A stretch of 64,000 nt of DNA from Kribbella pratensis (GTDB taxonomy: Bacteria > Actinomycetota > Actinomycetes > Propionibacteriales > Kribbellaceae): assembly GCF_004365355.1 (NCBI RefSeq), contig NZ_SODP01000004.1, forward strand, positions 466,266 to 530,265, given 5' to 3'. The notes under the pieces were generated by a model. That model did not search any database and had not been told where the DNA came from. It was given only the letters and a program-made list of their open reading frames with translations. Below are positions 35,438 through 43,975 of the stretch, piece by piece (the first letter of the stretch is position 1; every line of letters begins with the position of its first letter). A program made the position numbers and the translations under genes.

Positions 35438-37390
35438 ATGTCCCGTTCACGCTTGCTCACGGTCGCGGGCGCGACCGCACTCCTCGGTGCCGTCCTCGTA
35501 GCTCAACCAGCCGCCGCGCATCCGGCCCCGCGGATCACGCGGGCCGGGCTCGATCCCGCCCTCGTCGCCGGCCGCGGCGCCGACGTACCGTTCGTCGAAC
35601 AGGAGGCCGAGAACGCCGTCTTCACCGGCGAGAAGATCGGCCCGGGGCGCGACGCGTACACGCTCCCGGCTGAGGCCTCCGGGCGGGCCGCCGTACGGCT
35701 GCAGCCCAAGCAGTACGTCGAATTCACGCTGACGCGTCCGGCGAATGCGCTGACGTTGCGGTACAGCATCCCGGACGCGCCGGCTGGTGGCGGGATCACT
35801 GCTCCGCTCGACGTCTCGGTCGACGGGAAGCACAAGCGAACGATGACGCTGACGTCGCAGTACGCCTGGCTCTACGGCATGTATCCGTTCTCCAACGACC
35901 CGAACGTCGACCCGACCCCGGGCTGGTGGAAACCCGAGCCCGACCCAGTCGCCAAGCCCTTCCGGCCGAACCACTTCTACGACGAGCAGCGCGTGTTGCT
36001 CGACCGTACGTATCCGGCCGGCTCACGCGTCCGGTTCGCCGTACCTCGGGCGACTGCCGCGGCATGGACCGTGCTCGACGTCGCCGACTTCGAGCTGGTC
36101 CGAGAGCCTCTCAAGCAGCCTGGTCGCTCGTTGGACGTGCGGCTGTTCGGTGCGGACCCGACCGGTCGGCACGACGCGGCGCCGGCGATCGAACGCACGA
36201 TCGCCGCAGCACAACGGATCGGCTGGTCGGTGTTCATCCCGGCAGGCACGTTCCAGGTCAATCGGCACATCGTCGTCGACAAGGTGACGATCCGCGGCGC
36301 CGGCAACTGGTGGACGATCATCAAGGGCAAGGTCCTGCCGCTGGCCGAGCCCGCGCCGGACAAGTCTGTGCACAGCGCACCCGGGTTCTACGGCAAGTAC
36401 GCCGCTGACGGCGGGAGCACCGACGTACAGCTGTCGGACTTCGCGATCGAGAGCGATGTCCGCGAGCGGATCGACACCGATCAGGTGAACGGGATCGGCG
36501 GTGCGATCGGCGGCGGTTCGACGATCGAGAACCTGTACCTGCACCACACCAAGGTCGGCATCTGGCTCGACGGCCCGATGGACGGGCTGCTGATCCGCAA
36601 CAACATCATCACCGATGCCGTTGCCGACGGCATGAACCTGCATCTTGGTGTGTCCAACGTTCGGGCGACCAACAACTTCGTCCGCAACAGCGGCGACGAC
36701 GGGCTGGCGATGTGGTCAGAGTCGAACGCCGACGGGCTGGTGAACCACGACAACGTGTACGACCACAACACCGTTCAGACGCCGGTGCTTGCGAACGACA
36801 TCGCGATCTACGGCGGGCGAGACAACGCTGTGACCGACAACCTGGTCGCGGATCCGATCCGCGAGGGCAGCACGCTGCACGCGGGTTCGCGGTTCAACGC
36901 GACGCCGTTCGAGGGCACGCTCACGTTCGCCCGCAACACCACGGTCCGCGGCGGTCCGCGGGATCTGAACTGGGACATCGGGCTCGGCGCGATCTGGCTG
37001 TACGCGTTGCAATCGACGATGTCCGGGACGATCGAGATCACCGACAGTTCGTTCCTGGATTCGACGTACAACGCGATGATGTTCGTCGTCGACTGGCCGG
37101 TGAAGGACGACTACGCGATCACGAATGTTGCCGTCCGCAACATCAAGGTCGACGGCACCGGGACCAACGTGGTGAACGCCCGGGTCGGCGGCTGGGCGAC
37201 GTTCGAGAACGTCGACGCGCGCAACGTCGGCGCGCCGTTCGTCAACAATTGCGGGACGTTCCACTTCAACGGGCCGCCGGAGTTCGAAGTCCGGGACCTG
37301 GGTGGCAACGACGGCGGCTGGACCGGCGCGACGTGGTGCGAGGACCGCCCCGCCGTCGTACCGCCCCCGCCGCCGTCACCCTGGAACTGA
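35438..37390 (+). CDS. Secreted beta-helix glycoside hydrolase, mycodextranase/alpha-1,3-glucanase-like
   Basis: 650 residues. A signal peptide (1-27, cleavage after AQPAAA) precedes a carbohydrate-binding-like beta-sandwich (about 50-225: VEQEAENAVFTG...YVEFTLTRPANALTLRYSIPDAP), then a right-handed parallel beta-helix (230-620) starting with DVRLFGADPTGRHDAAPAIERTI and containing the acidic NSGDDGLAMWS turn. This layout matches mycodextranase/GH87-type enzymes that degrade fungal alpha-1,3-glucan. The C-terminus ends in a Pro-run. Substrate assignment is by resemblance only. Confidence 0.82.
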   Translation: MSRSRLLTVAGATALLGAVLVAQPAAAHPAPRITRAGLDPALVAGRGADVPFVEQEAENAVFTGEKIGPGRDAYTLPAEASGRAAVRLQPKQYVEFTLTRPANALTLRYSIPDAPAGGGITAPLDVSVDGKHKRTMTLTSQYAWLYGMYPFSNDPNVDPTPGWWKPEPDPVAKPFRPNHFYDEQRVLLDRTYPAGSRVRFAVPRATAAAWTVLDVADFELVREPLKQPGRSLDVRLFGADPTGRHDAAPAIERTIAAAQRIGWSVFIPAGTFQVNRHIVVDKVTIRGAGNWWTIIKGKVLPLAEPAPDKSVHSAPGFYGKYAADGGSTDVQLSDFAIESDVRERIDTDQVNGIGGAIGGGSTIENLYLHHTKVGIWLDGPMDGLLIRNNIITDAVADGMNLHLGVSNVRATNNFVRNSGDDGLAMWSESNADGLVNHDNVYDHNTVQTPVLANDIAIYGGRDNAVTDNLVADPIREGSTLHAGSRFNATPFEGTLTFARNTTVRGGPRDLNWDIGLGAIWLYALQSTMSGTIEITDSSFLDSTYNAMMFVVDWPVKDDYAITNVAVRNIKVDGTGTNVVNARVGGWATFENVDARNVGAPFVNNCGTFHFNGPPEFEVRDLGGNDGGWTGATWCEDRPAVVPPPPPSPWN

Positions 37391-37404
37391 GGATCCTCAG
37401 CCCA

Positions 37405-38961
37405 TCACAATCGGCCGGCGTCGGCGGGCTCACGCTCGCCGGGCCGGGGCGCCGGCGACTGCGATGGCGTGGGGATCCGGAACGCGAGCACGAGGACGAT
37501 GGCGCCGACCAGGACGATCCCGGCGCCGACGAGGGCCGCGACGTGCATCGCGTGGATGAACGCGTCGTTCGCGGCCTTCACCAACTCCGGGCGGCCGAGC
37601 GTGCCCGCCACGTGCCGGGTCGCCTCGGCCGACGTACCAGCGGCATCCGGGAGGCCGACGAGCGACGGCGCGATCCGGTGCTGGTAGGTCGACGAGACGA
37701 TCGTGCCGAGAATGGCGACCCCGAGCACGCTGCCGACCTGGCGAAGGACGTTGTTGACGGCCGATCCGGCACCCATGCGATCGAGCGGAAGCGTCGCCAG
37801 TACGGCGGTCGTGGTCGGGGCCGTGGTCATACCGATGGACAGGCCAACGAGTGCGCCGACCACTCCGACCCACACCAGTGAGGTGTCGACGTCGTAGATC
37901 AGGTTCAGCGCGGAGCACGCAGCCAGCACGAAGACCGCCGTACCCGAGACTTTAGCCACGCCGAACCGTGCCGCGAGCCTCGAGCCCAACTGCGAGCCGA
38001 CGATGACACCACTTGCTGCAGGCAACGACATCAGGCCGGCCGACAGGGCGCTCATCCCGCGGGCGCCCTGCAGGTAGAACGCGAGGTAGAAACTCTGGCC
38101 GGTCAGCAGGAGGAACACGACCGCCAGGGTGAAGTTGCCGGCCGCGAACCGGCGGTTGCGGAACAGGCGCGGATCGAAGCTCGGCTCCCTTTCCCGCCAC
38201 TCGGAGAAGACGAATCCGGCGAGCAGGACGAGGCCGGCCGCGATGCTCGCCCAGACCTGCCAGCGGTTCCAGCCGCCCTGGTGGCCGCCTTCGATCAGTC
38301 CGTACGAGAGGCCGAGCAGACCGAGGGTGGACAGGCCGAGGCCGAGCGGATCGAGGCGGCGGCGCTGTGGGCTTCGTGGATTCGGCAGTACGAGCGGGGC
38401 GCCGACCAGCCCGAACGCGACGATCGGCAGGTTGATGGTGAAGACCGAACCCCACCAGAAGTGGTCGATCAGCAGACCGCCGAGCACCGGTCCGACGGCG
38501 ACCCCGACACCGGCCGACGAGCCCCAGATCGCGATCGCGCCGGCCCGGCGTGCCGGCGGGAACGTCCAGCCGATGATCGCCATCGACGTCGGCATGATCA
38601 GCGCGCCGCCGAGGCCCATCGCGGCGCGAGCCAGGACGAGCGCGACCGGCCCGGTGGCCCAGGCGGCCCAGGCCGAGGCGCCGCCGAAGATCAGCAGACC
38701 GAGCATGAGGATGGTCCGGTGGCCGTAGCGGTCACCGAGAGCACCGGCCAGAAACAGCGCGGTGGCGAAGAGCAGTGAATAGATGCCGACGGCCCACTGG
38801 AGTTGGCCCGGCGTGGCGCCGAGGCCGTCGACGGGGTCGGCCAGGCGTTCGAGAGCGATACCGAGAACGGTCGAGTCGATCCAGATCAGGACGGCCGAGA
38901 CGACCAGGATGGCGAGGATGCGGCGTTGCCGCCGCTCGGGGATGGGGTCGATGGAGGACAC
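37405..38961 (-). CDS. MFS multidrug efflux transporter, DHA2 (14-helix) family
   Basis: 518 residues from GTG 38961 (AGGAG 5 bases upstream; the frame stays open to 39075). Fourteen hydrophobic segments, motif A GALGDRYGHRTILMLGL, motif C-like GSSAGVGVAVGPVLGGLL and IDSTVLGIAL in helix 1 identify a DHA2 drug:proton antiporter. It is divergent from a MarR regulator with two matching operator palindromes, so drug-inducible expression is likely (inference). Confidence 0.94.
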   Translation of the reverse strand: MSSIDPIPERRQRRILAILVVSAVLIWIDSTVLGIALERLADPVDGLGATPGQLQWAVGIYSLLFATALFLAGALGDRYGHRTILMLGLLIFGGASAWAAWATGPVALVLARAAMGLGGALIMPTSMAIIGWTFPPARRAGAIAIWGSSAGVGVAVGPVLGGLLIDHFWWGSVFTINLPIVAFGLVGAPLVLPNPRSPQRRRLDPLGLGLSTLGLLGLSYGLIEGGHQGGWNRWQVWASIAAGLVLLAGFVFSEWREREPSFDPRLFRNRRFAAGNFTLAVVFLLLTGQSFYLAFYLQGARGMSALSAGLMSLPAASGVIVGSQLGSRLAARFGVAKVSGTAVFVLAACSALNLIYDVDTSLVWVGVVGALVGLSIGMTTAPTTTAVLATLPLDRMGAGSAVNNVLRQVGSVLGVAILGTIVSSTYQHRIAPSLVGLPDAAGTSAEATRHVAGTLGRPELVKAANDAFIHAMHVAALVGAGIVLVGAIVLVLAFRIPTPSQSPAPRPGEREPADAGRL

Positions 38962-38975
38962 GAAATCTCCTATAA

Positions 38976-38993
38976 TTGTCAGGACCCTGACGA
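38976..38993. promoter_or_regulatory. MarR operator candidate, copy 1
   Basis: TTGTCAGG-AC-CCTGACGA, an 8-2-8 imperfect palindrome 15 bases from the MFS start codon; same layout as copy 2. Confidence 0.65.
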
Positions 38994-39010
38994 GATCTCG
39001 ATCATCCTCA

Positions 39011-39030
39011 ATTGACAGGAACCTGTCAAT
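39011..39030. promoter_or_regulatory. MarR operator candidate, copy 2
   Basis: A perfect 9-2-9 palindrome with core TTGACAGG-AA-CCTGTCAA. It contains a consensus -35 TTGACA on both strands, so binding would block transcription both ways. Confidence 0.75.
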
Positions 39031-39073
39031 CGCCTTTTCGTGTCCACTCGCGGACCCGGGCAGAATGGGGAGC

Positions 39074-39505
39074 ATGGACTCCTATGGCGACGACGGCTGC
39101 GTGACGTTCCTCGTCCGGCACGCCTGGCTGAGCATGCGCTCCGTGCTCGCCGAGGCGCTCGACGAGCACGGGCTGTCGGTGCAGCAGTACGGGACGCTGC
39201 TGTGCGTACGGAAGGATCCGGGTCTGACCATCGCCGACGTCGGCCGGGTGGTCGGCACCACGCGGCAGTCCGCCAACGAGCTGATCACCGGGATGGAGCG
39301 GGCCGGCCTGGTCGAGCGCAGGCCGAACCCGAAGGATCGGCGTACCCAGCAGGTCCACCTGACCGACGCCGGAGCCCGCCGGCTCGACGAGGCGACCCCG
39401 GCGATCCGCAAGGTCGAGGACGAACTCGAAGCCTCGTTCACGGCAGCCGACCGCTCGGCCGCGCGCGCCTGGCTTGCGCACATGGTCACGGCCGTCGAGG
39501 GTTAG
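39074..39505 (+). CDS. MarR-family transcriptional regulator
   Basis: 143 residues. The winged helix (LTIADVGRVVGTTRQSANELITGMERAGLVERR with wing PKDRRTQQVHLT) is flanked by dimerisation helices. It lies divergent to the DHA2 efflux gene and probably represses it and itself through the two palindromes between them. ATG 39074 has no properly spaced ribosome site; ATG 39065 is an alternative. The stop is 3 bases before the dapC start. Confidence 0.93.
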   Translation: MDSYGDDGCVTFLVRHAWLSMRSVLAEALDEHGLSVQQYGTLLCVRKDPGLTIADVGRVVGTTRQSANELITGMERAGLVERRPNPKDRRTQQVHLTDAGARRLDEATPAIRKVEDELEASFTAADRSAARAWLAHMVTAVEG

Positions 39506-39508
39506 GTA

Positions 39509-40660
39509 ATGCGCGCACACGCTGAGCGGTTGGACGGACTGGGTACGACGATCTTCGCCGAGATGTCCGCGCTCGCGGTGGCGACCGGGTCGGTCAACCT
39601 CGGCCAGGGCTTCCCGGACCGCGACGGGCCCGACTCGTTGCTCGAGGACGCGATCGCGGCGATCCGCGCGGGCGCGAACCAGTACCCGCCGGCTCGCGGC
39701 GTACCCGCGCTGCGGCAGGCGATCGCGGATCATCAGAAGCGGTTCTACGACCTGGCGTACGACCCGGACACGCAGGTTCTGGTCACCACCGGCGCCACCG
39801 AGGCAGTCGCGGCGGCGCTGCTCGCGTTCGTGGAGCCGGGTGACGAGGTGATCGCCCTCGAGCCGTACTACGACTCGTACGCCGCCGGCATCGCCTTCGC
39901 CGGCGGACGGCGCGTGCCGGTGACGCTGCGCGCACCGTCGTACCGCCTGGATCTGGATGAACTGCGGGCCGCGGTCACGCCGCGGACGAAGGTCCTGCTG
40001 ATCAACTCACCGCACAACCCGACCGGCACCGTCCTCACGGATCTCGAACTGCAGGGCATCTGCGACGTCGCGATCGAGCACGACCTCGTGGTCATCACCG
40101 ACGAGGTCTACGAACACCTGGTGTACGACGGCCTCCAGCACCGGCCGCTGGCGTCGTACGACGGCATGGCGGACCGGACCGTGTCGATCAGCAGCGCCGG
40201 CAAGACCTTCGCCGTCACCGGCTGGAAGATCGGGTGGGTGACCGGGTCGCCCGAGGTGGTCACCGCCGTGACGACCGCCAAGCAGTTCCTCACCTTCACG
40301 TCCGGCGCCCCGTTCCAGCCCGCCGTCGCCAACGCACTTGCCCTAGGCAACGACTACTTCGACGCCCTGCGCGCCGACCTCCAGTCCCGCCGCGACCTCC
40401 TCGCGAACGGCCTCACCGACCTGGGCTTCGAGGTCCACCGCCCCGCCGGCACCTACTTCATCACCACCGACATCCGCCCCCTCGGCCACACCGACGGCAT
40501 CGCCTTCTGCCGCATGCTCCCCGAAAAAACCGGCGTCGTAGCCATCCCCCACCAAGTCTTCTACGACAACCCCACCCCCGGCCGTCCCCTGGTCCGCTGG
40601 GCCTTCTGCAAACAACCCGAAGTACTAGAAGAAGCCCTCAACCGCCTCCAGAAACTCTGA
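39509..40660 (+). CDS. dapC: PLP-dependent aminotransferase, N-succinyldiaminopimelate aminotransferase (DapC type)
   Basis: 383 residues of fold-type I class I aminotransferase. PLP residues are Asn170 (NSPHNPTG), Asp198 and Tyr201 (TDEVYEHL) and Schiff-base Lys232 (SSAGKTFAVTGWK). End to end it resembles the mycobacterial protein assigned as DapC, which makes N-succinyl-LL-2,6-diaminopimelate for lysine and peptidoglycan synthesis. Other class I specificities (kynurenine, methionine analogues) share these motifs, so the assignment is probable rather than certain. It follows the MarR gene by 3 bases. Confidence 0.85.
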   Translation: MRAHAERLDGLGTTIFAEMSALAVATGSVNLGQGFPDRDGPDSLLEDAIAAIRAGANQYPPARGVPALRQAIADHQKRFYDLAYDPDTQVLVTTGATEAVAAALLAFVEPGDEVIALEPYYDSYAAGIAFAGGRRVPVTLRAPSYRLDLDELRAAVTPRTKVLLINSPHNPTGTVLTDLELQGICDVAIEHDLVVITDEVYEHLVYDGLQHRPLASYDGMADRTVSISSAGKTFAVTGWKIGWVTGSPEVVTAVTTAKQFLTFTSGAPFQPAVANALALGNDYFDALRADLQSRRDLLANGLTDLGFEVHRPAGTYFITTDIRPLGHTDGIAFCRMLPEKTGVVAIPHQVFYDNPTPGRPLVRWAFCKQPEVLEEALNRLQKL

Positions 40661-40740
40661 GCTGTGCACGCGGTAGGACATCGACCGGCCTCTTGTGGCA
40701 GACTTGAGGTAGCTCGCCAGGTGCTGCTTGGTGAGAAGTG

Positions 40741-40776
40741 AAGCTGGGACCCCCACCGGAGGATGGGACCCAGCTT
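40741..40776. terminator. Bidirectional terminator between dapC and the DUF3800-like gene
   Basis: AAGCTGGG pairs with CCCAGCTT; an A-A mismatch and CCC/GGG extend the stem inward. The converging genes end at 40660 and 40785. Confidence 0.75.
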
Positions 40777-40784
40777 TCGCGCTT

Positions 40785-41384
40785 TCAGCGCACGACAACC
40801 TCGTGCTCGGTCAGGATTTCGGACATCGCCAGCAGCCAGCGCGGTTCGCCCAGTCTCGCCGCAGTGAGCGCGCCGGCGACAGCATCCGGGATCCAGAGCA
40901 TCGGCTCGTCCCGCGGCCGCGCGAATCCGACCCTGAACCCGTGCGGGATCAGGCCCTTGTCTCGCGCCGAGTCCACCAGCCGGAGGTCACGCTGATCGGG
41001 CGTACTCGTACGAGACTCCAAGCAGACCTCGTCGACGCCGATCAGCGCCAACTCGTAGAACAGCCGCTCCATACAGCAGCGCCGGGCTCGCTCCTGCTTG
41101 GAGCGATGCACCGGCGCCCCGGTAGCGACGATCGCCGCCAGATCGAACGCGGCGATCGCCGCCGCGATGCGGTCGCGACGCTTGGCCGACTCGTCGACCC
41201 AGTGCAGGCGACCACCTTTGGTCAGAGTGAGGGCCTGCAGGCTCTCCAGCATTGCGGTCACCGAAGCGGTCTCGACGACGGCTGCTGCCAACGTATACGT
41301 CCCACCCGGGCACCGCGGCCCGTCGATAATCACCGACTCGTCGACCCATGCGGACAAGGTGAACTCGCGGGTGGAATCGGACAC
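40785..41384 (-). CDS. DUF3800-like protein (RNase H-like fold)
   Basis: 199 residues. The opening strand AWVDESVIIDG (Asp15, Glu16), the later LHWVDESAKRRDRIAAAIAAF block and the C-terminal DAVAGALTAARLGE helix follow the DUF3800 pattern of putative metal-dependent nucleases with an RNase H-like fold. Activity is unproven. It is monocistronic, with terminator downstream. No signal peptide, so cytosolic. Confidence 0.7.
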   Translation of the reverse strand: MSDSTREFTLSAWVDESVIIDGPRCPGGTYTLAAAVVETASVTAMLESLQALTLTKGGRLHWVDESAKRRDRIAAAIAAFDLAAIVATGAPVHRSKQERARRCCMERLFYELALIGVDEVCLESRTSTPDQRDLRLVDSARDKGLIPHGFRVGFARPRDEPMLWIPDAVAGALTAARLGEPRWLLAMSEILTEHEVVVR

Positions 41385-41472
41385 CCGAGGATTGTCCAGG
41401 AAAGGCTGAAGTCAGGGCCGCGACTATCCACAGGTGTCGCGGGGCATTGCGGGGCAGGCCGGGGCAGATTGG

Positions 41473-41823
41473 TTAGGGGAGGAACTTGGCGAGGGATTCG
41501 GGGTCTCGGGCTACCGCTGTGGTGTTGTCATCGGCGGTGATGATGGGGCGTTGGATGAGGATGGGGTGGGTGGTCATGGCCTCGATCCAGGTGGGGCGGT
41601 GGGCTGCGTCTCGGGGGACGGTGCGGAGGGGTTCGGCTTCGGGTTCGTTGGGGCGGATGAGGTCCCAGGGTTCTAAGTTGAGGCGGGTGAGGACGGCCTC
41701 GAGTTCTTCGGCGGTGGGTGGGTCGTCGAGGTAGCGGCGGACTGTGTAGGGGATGCCGGCCTCGTCGAAGGCTTCAGTGGCTGCTCGGCATTTGGAGCAG
41801 GCGGGGTTGATCCAGATCTCCAC
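41473..41823 (-). CDS. ArsC/Spx-family protein (arsenate reductase-like)
   Basis: 116 residues with a thioredoxin-like fold: NPACSKCRAATEAFDEAGI at the N-terminus places a C-x2-C pair at Cys9 and Cys12, and YLDDPPTAEELEAVLTRL plus PILIQRPIIT complete the ArsC family pattern. True arsenate reductases use the first Cys with three downstream Arg residues; Arg62 region and RPI are seen but there is no ars operon, so a general thiol redox or regulatory role is equally possible. It is 18 bases downstream of a membrane protein gene. Confidence 0.88.
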   Translation of the reverse strand: MEIWINPACSKCRAATEAFDEAGIPYTVRRYLDDPPTAEELEAVLTRLNLEPWDLIRPNEPEAEPLRTVPRDAAHRPTWIEAMTTHPILIQRPIITADDNTTAVARDPESLAKFLP

Positions 41824-41841
41824 GGAAGTGCTCCCGAGCAG

Positions 41842-42303
41842 CTAGGGGTGGAACCAGAGTTTGGTGGGGCGTTGCAGCATCAGGATCAGCAGGGTGACGT
41901 GGATCGCGAGGCCGAGGAGGCCGGCGGGTAGGGACATCACACCGCCGGCGATGCCCAGCGCCGCGACCGCGATCAGCGTGTAGCGCGACCAGCGGCGGCG
42001 CTTGCGGAGGTACAGCGCCGGGACCAGGTAGATGAACGCGCAGATCATCGCCGCCGCGACCGCAACCGGCGCGTTGCCGCGGGAGCCGGTCAGTACTTCG
42101 GAGATCTGGTCGCCGGCCGACGTGAGCGTGAGGATCGCCAGCAGCAGGCACAGCACGCCCAGCCCGATCGCGATCACCGAGGCGATCGTCACCTGCCTGG
42201 GCGGAGTCAGCTGACCGCCGTACGTATCCGGAGCCGCACCGAACAGACCGCTGTACGGTCCTGGCCGCTCCTCGCCCGGCACGTCGCCGCGCTGCTCACT
42301 CAT
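41842..42303 (-). CDS. Hypothetical membrane protein, four hydrophobic segments
   Basis: 153 residues from ATG 42303 (in-frame GTG 42324 also possible). A polar Gly/Pro-rich N-terminus (residues 1-38) is followed by four hydrophobic stretches at about 40-62, 80-98, 110-127 and 128-146 and a short PTKLWFHP tail. No family is recognised; small proteins of this type are common in actinobacteria. It probably forms a two-gene unit with the ArsC-like gene. Confidence 0.7.
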   Translation of the reverse strand: MSEQRGDVPGEERPGPYSGLFGAAPDTYGGQLTPPRQVTIASVIAIGLGVLCLLLAILTLTSAGDQISEVLTGSRGNAPVAVAAAMICAFIYLVPALYLRKRRRWSRYTLIAVAALGIAGGVMSLPAGLLGLAIHVTLLILMLQRPTKLWFHP

Positions 42304-42348
42304 TCGGTCCGCTGTTCCTTCCACCTACCCCCTCCCCGATCCTGCCAG

Positions 42349-42735
42349 ATGACCCAAGGAGGCTCCGGGAAATGTGTTGTCGTCCGGGAGCGGTTCGAGC
42401 CGGCGAATCTCGAGTCCGAGCCGGTGCAGGTGTTTGCACTTGGTCCGGATGGGGTCATGCTCGGCGGATGTGCCGGGCGGGTCGAGCGTAGCTGGCACTG
42501 GCTGACCATCGACACGATGTGGGTCGACGAGGCCAAGCGCGGCCTGGGTCTGGGCTCCGCACTCCTCCGGTCGATCGAGGACGAAGGCCGCCGCCGCGGG
42601 TGCCGATGGTCAGACGTCACGACCTTCGATTTCCAAGCGCCTGGCTTCTACCGGAACGCGGGCTACGTCCAGTACGGCGTGAAGCACGACTACCCGCCCG
42701 GGCACACGAACTACTTCTTCCGTAAGGACCTCTGA
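42349..42735 (+). CDS. GNAT acetyltransferase
   Basis: 128 residues. TIDTMWVDEAKRGLGLGSALLRSIEDEGRRRGC carries the R-x-x-G-x-G/A coenzyme A motif, and FQAPGFYRNAGYVQYGV is the C-terminal GNAT strand pattern. The group resembles Ats-like and streptothricin-acetyltransferase-like proteins, but the substrate is unknown. The start lies 45 bases from the divergent membrane protein start; the 3' end overlaps the converging ATPase gene by 25 bases. Confidence 0.88.
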   Translation: MTQGGSGKCVVVRERFEPANLESEPVQVFALGPDGVMLGGCAGRVERSWHWLTIDTMWVDEAKRGLGLGSALLRSIEDEGRRRGCRWSDVTTFDFQAPGFYRNAGYVQYGVKHDYPPGHTNYFFRKDL

Positions 42736-43307
42736 CGCACGGTGATGTCGAGGTGCGGGAAGCGCAGGTACGGCGTGATCTCGGCGTGCGGTAGGTCACA
42801 CAGGAAGTGGACTGTCGTGCCGGTCGTGCCGTCGTCCACGATCGGCTCGAGGTCGGTTACTGGGATGCCGTGTTCGTAGCGTTGGGTCCATGAGCCGTTC
42901 TCGCGGCGGTTGGTGTGGATCAGCCAGTCGCTGAGGGCGGCGACGACGGACATGCCGCGCCGCGGGTGGCCGTCGGGGAGCAACGGGGCGGCGAGGTCGT
43001 CGAAGAAGCGGAGGTCCTTCGTGGCCATGACCGGCTTCTTCACTACGTTCCCGTGCTCATCGACGCGTGTGTCGGTGCCGCGTCCGTTGTCGGCGATCGA
43101 GATCGAGCCGTCCCCGTGGAGCGTGACCGTGCACTGCCCGTGCTGCCCGGCGGACTCAGCCTCGTCGTCCGCGTAGGCGAGCACTTCGAGCACCAGATGC
43201 AGTACGCCGCCAGGCGCATACCGATCGACCTCAGCGCGGATCGCGTCCAGATGATCTCGGTCGACCGAGGCCGCCCAGTCGTGCGTCGTGTTGATCCATT
43301 GCGTCAC
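42711..43307 (-). CDS. Stand-alone GyrB/ParE-like GHKL ATPase domain
   Basis: 198 residues, one GHKL fold only. Comparison with GyrB gives catalytic Glu41 (LHLVLEVLAYADDEA), Asp73 in IADNGRG and the RRGMSVVAALSDWL lid segment, but the Mg-binding Asn of EVVDN is Tyr45 here and the following Asp is Ala44. There is no transducer or TOPRIM domain. ATP binding may survive without hydrolysis; the role is unknown. GTG 43307 has GGGGAA/GGGGAG upstream; the frame is open to 43391. Confidence 0.8.
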   Translation of the reverse strand: MTQWINTTHDWAASVDRDHLDAIRAEVDRYAPGGVLHLVLEVLAYADDEAESAGQHGQCTVTLHGDGSISIADNGRGTDTRVDEHGNVVKKPVMATKDLRFFDDLAAPLLPDGHPRRGMSVVAALSDWLIHTNRRENGSWTQRYEHGIPVTDLEPIVDDGTTGTTVHFLCDLPHAEITPYLRFPHLDITVRQRSLRKK

Positions 43308-43377
43308 TTCCCCATTCTCCCCGATTCCCTTCGGGCCGCTGGCCGGTCTACACAGCAAAAGCCCGAAAGGAAGACAT

Positions 43378-43935
43378 ATGCGCAAGATCATCGCCTCGAC
43401 GCTGGTGACGCTCGACGGGGTTGCCGAGGATCCCAGCGGCTACAGCGGTACGTCGTTCGGCGGATGGGCGCTGCCGTACTTCGGGGAGGAGTCCGTGCGG
43501 CTGTCCATCGAGAAGCTCGCGGGCTGCGACTACTTCCTCTGCGGACGCCGTACCTATGAGATGTTCTCGGCCGCATGGGGCAATGCCGAGGGACCGTATC
43601 CCGATCGGCTGCGGAACCTGAAGAAGTTGGTTGCCTCCAGCACCCTCAAGGGCGACCTGACCTGGAATGCCGAACTCCTCGAGGGCGATGCGATCGCCGC
43701 CCTGAAGAAGCTCAAGGAGCAGGACGGCGGCGACATCATGATGTACGGCAACCCGACGCTGTTCCGCAGCCTGCTCGAGAACGACCTGGTCGACGAGCTC
43801 GACCTCATGCTGCTCCCGGTGCTGCTCGGGACGGGTTCGAAGCTGTTCCTGGACGGAACGCCGCCCACGAAGCTGACGCTCGACAGCCACGCCACGTTGG
43901 ACAACGGCGTGACGATCCTGAGCTACCGGATCTAA
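43378..43935 (+). CDS. Dihydrofolate reductase family protein (RibD C-terminal-like)
   Basis: 185 residues: KIIASTLVTLDGVAEDPSG opening strand, DYFLCGRRTYEMFSAAW, VASSTLKG and DIMMYGNPTLFRSLLENDLVDELDLMLLPVLLGTGSKLF, the standard RibD-C/DHFR-like NADPH-dependent reductase fold (quoted in parts). Members are broad oxidoreductases with unknown substrates. AAAGGAAG precedes ATG 43378 and a strong terminator follows. Single gene. Confidence 0.9.
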   Translation: MRKIIASTLVTLDGVAEDPSGYSGTSFGGWALPYFGEESVRLSIEKLAGCDYFLCGRRTYEMFSAAWGNAEGPYPDRLRNLKKLVASSTLKGDLTWNAELLEGDAIAALKKLKEQDGGDIMMYGNPTLFRSLLENDLVDELDLMLLPVLLGTGSKLFLDGTPPTKLTLDSHATLDNGVTILSYRI

Positions 43936-43940
43936 CGAAG

Positions 43941-43969
43941 AAGGGCCCGGTCATGAAGACCGGGCCCTT
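43941..43969. terminator. Strong bidirectional terminator
   Basis: A perfect 12-bp stem, AAGGGCCCGGTC against GACCGGGCCCTT, with loop ATGAA, between the converging reductase and clpB genes. The clpB stop lies at 43976, 7 bases beyond the right arm. Confidence 0.88.
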
Positions 43970-43975
43970 GTTCTG

